A DNA stretch of 27,803 nucleotides from Lingula anatina (Eukaryota > Brachiopoda > Lingulata > Lingulida > Lingulidae), in NCBI RefSeq assembly GCF_001039355.2, contig NW_019775502.1, positions 967,142-994,944 of the forward strand, written 5' to 3'. Shown piece by piece: positions 23,201 to 27,803 of the stretch; the first letter of the stretch is position 1, and the number at the start of each line of letters is the position of its first letter. The position numbers were made by a program, and so were the translations under genes. The notes under the pieces were generated by a model. That model was given only the letters and a program-made list of their open reading frames with translations. It was not told the origin of the DNA and made no database searches.

Positions 23201-25834
23201 GACATTTGTCGTGATTACCCAGTCTCGCTCTTCGCTGTGACGCGTAAGGAGAATTTTACAACGGCTGGTGACTGCATAGACACCATTATTCCAGTCGATG
23301 CGTCTTCTGTCGAACATATGAAGATACTTGTGGATTCTGACTGAGAGCTTTTCGAACACGTCGCTTGGACATCGGTGGGGTGTGTGAATCTGGAGGGTCA
23401 ACTGTAGTAGTACCCCCCTTGGCAATCTGGCCGGCCACTTGCCCGAACTCTCTAAGTCACATGGTTCATTCTGTTGTAGTAAACATGGGAAATGGAATGC
23501 GCCGGTTCTTTTTGCTACAGATGCGCCATCCACAAAATAGCTCAGGTCAAGCTTTGTCATAAGCTCAATCATGGCATCCCTTTCAATGCCAGGAACCCCA
23601 AAGGACTGCCAGAGAAACTCCATGACATCCTCGTCAATAATACCCCTCATCTCAAGGTTGTCTACTATCTCTTCAAATTTCTGTTTGGTGTAATTTTCCT
23701 TCAGAGCCTTCTTTTTAACCTCAAAATCATGGTGTAGGACGGATTTGAGGAGATTGATTAAGACTTCCGGCTTGTGGAATATGACTTTTCCGAGAGCTGT
23801 ATTGGAATCAAACCACACTACTTCACCAGTATTTGACATATAATTAAGGACATCTTGCACCACATATGTCACTTGTGCTGGAGAAATATCCTCGTCGTCT
23901 TCGTGAGGGGTTTGGGGACCACTTGCCACTTGATTTATTTCCTCGGCTTCTTCATGGAAGAGACTTGTGCAGCACATCATTCTTCTTACGATTCGCGAAA
24001 TCTGGTTTCTGTTTTCTTCCTCTATGGAAACGTCTGCCTGGCGTGCACTTTTCTTTTTTCTACGTGCAACCTCAACTTTTACAATTTCTCTGACAACCCC
24101 CTCTGTCAGAGTGTTGGTTGTAGGTTCAAACTTCATCCTCTCTATTTCATTCATCACATCCACCCAGGCCTCAGGGAGGACGACTCCTCTCAGCTTGGCT
24201 AACTGAACCAGGTACGCCGATAGGTTCTCCATTCCAAACATATCGGCTGAGCTGATCGTGAAGATGTTCACATGGGAATTGGAAAAATATGAAACCCTTC
24301 TCCCTTGAAATGCGTGTGCGTCAACTCTGTTTCGTAACCATTCCATGTTCCAATCCGCTTGTTGTTTGAAACGATGGCGGACATCTTGACACAGCATGTC
24401 AGGATCTCTATCACCGACCAGGTCGTGGTGAGTTCCTACAATTATGATGTAGATACCAGGTGCTCTGCACTGGACTGTTTGTATCCATTCTCCAATATGT
24501 TTCATATAGTAGTTGTCCTCGCACTGATACTGAGACAGGTTGAAAGTGATGATGGCAACTCCATTTTTATGAAGAAATATAGGATAGCCCACTCTGTATA
24601 CATCGTGACCCCCAAAGTCGTTGATATTGAAAGCAACCTTACTGTCCGGTTCCCATGACCCTCGCTCAATCACCTGGGTCCTGTCTGCTTCGGATGTCAG
24701 CGACGATTCTCTCCTTTGAAGAGACCTGGATAAGCTACTTTTGCCACTCCCTGTCACCCCAAGTAAGTTCAATTGTAGCCTGCTCGTCACAACGGCCCTC
24801 TCACCTCTCACCTCTCACCTCTCTCAGATAGCGAAAAATGGCGCCTTTCCCATTCTGACATACCGCCTCTGGTGGCTGTGTTAATGGATTTGGTATGACG
24901 TAGAGTTCTGTTAGGGCTTTCAGATGCAGGAACTGATACGGTAGGCAGCTCACCATGTTATGTCGTATATCGAATATTTTCAGTGTCTGCAGGTTTGCAA
25001 TATTAGGGGGAATTGACGAAATGTTGTTGTCTGCTATGTGCAGTGTCTCCAGTTTTTCACAATGGCATAATTCGACTGGAAATTCAATTAGTTTGTTGCT
25101 GGAGTTTTCAGTTCATCTATTTCCTTTATCTCAAATGGTATACGGTCTATTTTATTCTGACCAATATCCAGATTCTCCAAACTAAACAGGCTGCATAAAC
25201 TGGTTGGAAAAGTTGAAATCTGGTTATGAGAGATATTAAGGGTTTGCAGTCTGGTCAAACGTCTTATACTTTTGGGAATGGTGCACAAATGATTTGCCCT
25301 CATGTCAAGATATTCTAACTCATAAAGATCACACAATGCACCTGGAAGTACATCAATCATGTTTTTCTGTATATGCAGCGTTTTAAGACTGTCCATTTTG
25401 CTAACAGATGAAGGGATGATGCGGATCTTGTTACCGCTGATATCGAATATTTGCAAGGCGGGAATGTCACAAACGTGAGTTGGAAATTCCTCGAAACGGT
25501 TATCATTGACCTTAAGAATCGTCAAGTTTGTCAGCGTGTTGATGTCAATAGGAATAGTACTAAGCAAGTTGTGACCGATGTTAAGCTCTTGTAAACTAGG
25601 CACATTAAACACCTGGAGAGGGAATTCTGTAAATTTGTTGCTGGATATGTCCAATACTTTGAGATTCCAAAATGTAGACAGGGGCATTTTCAAGACTTCT
25701 AAGTTTGTCTTAGACAGCTTAAGGTATTGGAGATTACTAGATTCACTGATGTTGGATGGCATTAAAAAATCCAAATCCAGCTCTATGGGCCTGGAAATAT
25801 CTTTTGAGTTGTTACGATCTTTTGGCTCCTCCAT
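20096..25834 (-). CDS. LRR-Roc-COR-CARD protein (ROCO family), frame-disrupted as sequenced
   Basis: Multidomain signalling protein of the ROCO family (relatives: MFHAS1, LRRK, DAPK1). Order on the minus strand: LRR part (25834 to about 24815), Roc GTPase and COR (about 24814-22933), then by splicing CARD (20993-20705), a 29-nt microexon (20358-20330) and a last exon (20214-20096, stop TAA). The COR exon ends in phase 1 (PALAG/GTACAG) and the CARD exon opens with two bases completing that codon; every later junction also fits. Predicted length is about 1100 residues. The start is the ATG at 25834 (AAAATGG context); the frame is open further upstream but without an ATG. Two indels break the frame near 25102 and 24810 and cancel in sum. 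The COR exon is present twice. Family members act as GTP-regulated scaffolds; the CARD suggests recruitment of another CARD protein, such as a caspase or adaptor, which is inference. Sequencing error, an allelic lesion or a pseudogene are all open. Confidence 0.75.
20330..20358 (-). CDS. Proposed 29-nt microexon after the CARD
   Basis: The acceptor TTATTTCAG and donor GTGAGA are both good. With the split Arg and Gly codons it reads REEIMDELPSG, a plausible continuation of the CARD exon's last bases. Phase enters at 2 and leaves at 1. Confidence 0.5.
20705..20993 (-). CDS. CARD exon of the ROCO gene
   Basis: An exon of 289 nt between acceptor TTCTATAAG and donor GTGAGA. It starts with a basic linker (LKENKDRLRRNR), then a six-helix death-fold pattern of about 80 residues: SVTEQCLLEVLNSL, then EKENITKIATQQERVEEFLD (the acidic/ERVEEFLD helix pair), then AFYIFHKHLESSGQTHLADL. 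The spacing and the AF-x-x-F-x-x-x-L signature fit a CARD better than a death domain. There is no ATG at its 5' end and a stop lies just upstream, so it needs an upstream exon, which the COR exon supplies in phase. Confidence 0.8.
21211..21285 (+). repeat. Possible diverged copy of the dispersed repeat
   Basis: A GGATCGATCTACGTGG block followed by AATGGGAATGGGG recalls the repeat at 1131 and 2652, and lies in the intron between the COR and CARD exons. The similarity is short. Confidence 0.3.
21337..24152. repeat. Near-identical 1.4 kb direct duplication of the COR exon, joined by one N
   Basis: Copy A (21337-22742) and copy B (22744-24152) differ by only a handful of changes. One is a 3-nt length difference (A 21996-22005 region against B TAGTAG), changing RGVLQLT to RGVLLQLT. 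Others include a changed Gly/Asp codon in the VDGASVAKR segment, one silent base near the GACGACG stretch, and one base in the 3' flank. Each copy holds COR coding sequence from just after residue 220 of the Roc-COR frame to the donor (A 21526, B 22933) plus about 190 bp of intron. Copy A starts inside the exon with no acceptor, so it could not be spliced in as a normal exon. Confidence 0.95.
22933..24814 (-). CDS. Roc GTPase and COR domains (exon part, copy B)
   Basis: Residues counted from 24811. P-loop GVTGSGKSS (18-26, G1), DFGGH (65-69, G3, DxxG), VGTHHD (125-130, G4; the TKxD variant usual in Roc), ISSAD (186-190, G5). These give a complete GTPase signature. COR begins near residue 211 (LPEAWVDVM) and runs through EVVWFDSNTALGKVIF and FLWQSFGVP. 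It continues to a C-terminal segment with LLCPHCIEEG, typical of animal ROCO proteins. The exon ends at 22933 before GTACAG. All catalytic signatures look intact, which argues against an old pseudogene. Confidence 0.92.
24798..24824. repeat. Three-unit 7-bp tandem repeat at the LRR-Roc frame break
   Basis: CTCTCAC repeats three times (GTGAGAG on the minus strand). The LRR-linker frame and the Roc frame differ here by exactly one unit: with two units the reading would run on without a stop. Confidence 0.85.
24815..25834 (-). CDS. Leucine-rich repeat part of the ROCO gene, with a frame break
   Basis: From ATG 25834 the frame encodes a short N-terminus and about nine LRRs of 23 residues (e.g. 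NLKVLDISSNKFTEFP, RLQTLNISHNQISTFP) to about 25103. At 25102/25103 the LRR reading moves to another frame: ELKT is followed by SNKLIEFP, lacking the LxLx strand, as if about 10 nt were missing. The new frame carries three more LRRs and the usual LRR-Roc linker with NPLTQPPEAV and IFRYLRE. Near 24798-24824 three 7-nt units (CTCTCAC on plus) sit where two would keep the frame into the Roc domain. Confidence 0.85.
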
Positions 25835-27059
25835 TTTTGCAATATATGTCGTCGTCGTCCATATATTTCTCGTCTTTTTAGATATCCAGATTTTATGCAG
25901 ATCGCCGACTCGTCTTGACAATAGTCGAAATGATGCCTTATTTATGCTCGCTGTTTTTGATATTTTTAATCAACCCCAGTAAAAATGACCAGTAGAAATG
26001 TTAATGTTATGTCAGGATCTCATGTGGCAACATCTTTGATAAAACGCGACGAACGCGTTTAATTTGGGCATAATCATCATCTCTTGTCAGAACGCTTGTG
26101 GCTCATTTTGGGGAGTGTGATTTTTGTGGTAACACTCGGTGTGAACTTTTCAAGACGACACATGCACCACGTCCATGAAACCCTGTTCTGGGTGGATGGT
26201 TACCTTGAAAAATGAAATACTGAAGTTAACTGATGCTTTGTAAATATATTGTAAACAGTTTATCAATATCATGTTTATTCAAAGCATTCGGCAAGTAAGA
26301 AATTGATCAAATTTCAATCTTTCGAGGATTTCGTCAGCTCTTTTGCAATTTAGTCATAGTAACAGATTGTTTTAATCAATGAATATTAAACAAGTCAATT
26401 TTAGAGTATTGTAAATCTCAGGTAGAGCTGACCGTACTAGTCACGTTGTTAGACTAACTTTTTATGTTACTAGGAAATATTGTTTAGATTTCTTTGTAAA
26501 GTCCAAATTATCTTAATTCATAGATATTCAATTACTTTTTGAATTAAAAAATTGAATGATCACACTTCCGTGCAACATTTTTTTTTTATTTGAGCTCCTG
26601 CATTATATTTTATTTGAGCTCCTTTTGATGTTGGATGGCAACGTTAACGCGTTTCCAGTTGATTTTCCAGATCTGCGTATTTCGGTATGTCTCCCCTTTT
26701 CTCCACGAGCGATAAAACAGCCTACACCTAAATAAATTACCTTTCTTTTACAGTAAATACAACTATAGGCCTAGTGCTCAAGTCACACTTCAGACACTAC
26801 ACCATAATATATATGTTTAAGAACTAACTTCACAACTTTACTGGCACGTCAAGAGTAGAGATAAAAACCACCCAGCTGAGCAGGTATTTTATCATTCTAC
26901 ATTGCAACTCGTTACACATTGTTTAAATAAGGTGAAATTGTGTACAGAGGGATCACTTCACCCCAAGGTTTTGATACATATGCAGCAATGCTTGACCTAT
27001 TTGTTTAACAGATAACCTATTTAAACCGCGATCCTCGATGTTGAAAAGACTTCTGTTGT
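25835..27059. other. Upstream region of the ROCO gene, no gene seen
   Basis: The LRR frame stays open to about 25921 but without an ATG. Beyond it the sequence is AT-rich with a duplicated TATTTGAGCTCCT block (26587-26625). No convincing promoter element, exon or RNA gene was found. Confidence 0.5.
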
Positions 27060-27803
27060 AATGTTACGTATAGTCCAGTGGCTTAAGGTAAAAATCGTGA
27101 CACGTCGGATAAAAGCACCAAGTTTGGCATGTGGTTACCTTCTGACATTCTAAATCAAATAAGAGCCGTAGCCCTCGGGAAAAATTTACCGTTTGATAAA
27201 AAAATCCAAAATGGCCGCCAATTTGTGGAATTATATAGAAATATATACACACCTATGTTGATTTTTATCAAATAAAGTATTTTCCCAGATTTTTCCACAT
27301 CCATATTACCCATATTACGCATATATGTCAGATAGCAAACGAGTGTCCTTGTACTTTTGGAAAAATCCAAGATGGCCGCCGTATGGCATAGGAATATGTA
27401 CAGTGTACAAGGGTTTTGAACTAATGCCAACTAGGAAGATGCAATGTCCACTGTCTAATTAATTTTGTTTCTTAGTGTTTTCCACATCCTTATTACTCAG
27501 ATAACATATTTCTGGTGAGTAACTAACCTAAGCATTTCGAGAAAATCGAAAAATTGTGTAAAACACAAAAACAAACTGAATTTGAAAGCGGATAATGTTC
27601 TTTCCTAGCTGTCATTAGTTCTAACCCTTTGCACTACTAGAAATTTCCTTTAGCATATGGCGGCCATCTTGGATTTAATACAAACGCCCAAGAATACATT
27701 TTAGTAAGTCACCACATTCATATTATGAGGGTGGTAAGGATGTGGAAAACACTCAGAAACAAACTTAATTTGATAGTGGAAATTATCTTTCCAGTTGCCA
27801 TTA
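27060..27803. repeat. Repeat cluster with direct and inverted units
   Basis: AAAATCCAARATGGCCGCC occurs at 27201 and 27361 (period about 161). A TTTTTCCACATCCATATTAC block at about 27288 and TTTTCCACATCCTTATTAC at about 27478 accompany them. Inverted copies follow: TGGCGGCCATCTTGGATTT at about 27657-27676, and AAGGATGTGGAAAACACT, then AGAAACAAA, at about 27736-27767. The array runs off the window edge. The minus frames at 27064-27430 only reflect the repeat. Confidence 0.75.

Noticed and set aside
21617-24202. Many plus-strand frames of 60-115 codons, repeated in both copies
   Set aside because: They are antisense to the Roc-COR coding exon and simply duplicated with it.
24798-24850. A tiny intron explaining the frame break, since GTGAGAG resembles a splice donor
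   Set aside because: The only phase-fitting acceptor (GAGCAG) would give an intron of about 25 nt, too short for normal splicing; one extra 7-nt unit is simpler.

Overview
The window is intron-rich, AT-rich eukaryotic genomic DNA. All three larger genes have spliced exons with GT/AG borders and consistent phases, and there are microsatellites, diverged repeats and assembly Ns. The gene content (a PELP1/Rix1-type gene, a DHRS11-like reductase, and an LRR-Roc-COR gene ending in a CARD) points to an invertebrate animal. A mollusc or other lophotrochozoan is my best guess, but the species is not proven by the sequence. The draft quality is visible: a 399-N gap, two single Ns, and a 1.4 kb near-identical tandem copy joined by one N.

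Layout, left to right. Positions 70-890 hold a 161-bp tandem repeat. Positions 1902-4610 (+) carry the last four exons I can recognise of a DHRS11-like short-chain dehydrogenase; its N-terminal exons are not visible. It converges tail-to-tail with a PELP1 homologue (5258-13037, minus), which I could assemble completely: 16 exons, all phases consistent, 812 residues. Positions 13038-16047 are intergenic, with long T/A and TA tracts and a decayed repeat. Positions 16048-18970 (minus) carry a four-exon gene of 358 residues that I do not recognise; its middle is Lys/Glu-rich, and a CCAAT box and a CRE palindrome lie upstream. Its first intron holds a 34-bp perfect inverted repeat spanning 750 bp, and its second intron holds the assembly gap.

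Positions 20096-25834 (minus) carry the most interesting locus: about 13 leucine-rich repeats, a Roc GTPase, a COR domain, then by a phase-matched splice a CARD exon, a 29-nt microexon and a short last exon. As sequenced, the LRR-Roc part has two frame changes (about 10 nt missing near 25102, one extra 7-nt unit near 24810) that together return to the starting frame. The COR exon is present twice at near identity, most likely unresolved haplotypes. The right end (about 27060-27803) is a repeat cluster in direct and inverted orientation.

Functionally, PELP1 belongs to ribosome biogenesis (Rix1-type complex). The ROCO-CARD gene looks like a signalling or innate-immunity type protein, in which CARD recruitment would be coupled to a Roc GTPase and an LRR sensor. 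I see no sign that the genes here work in one pathway; they look like ordinary chromosomal neighbours.
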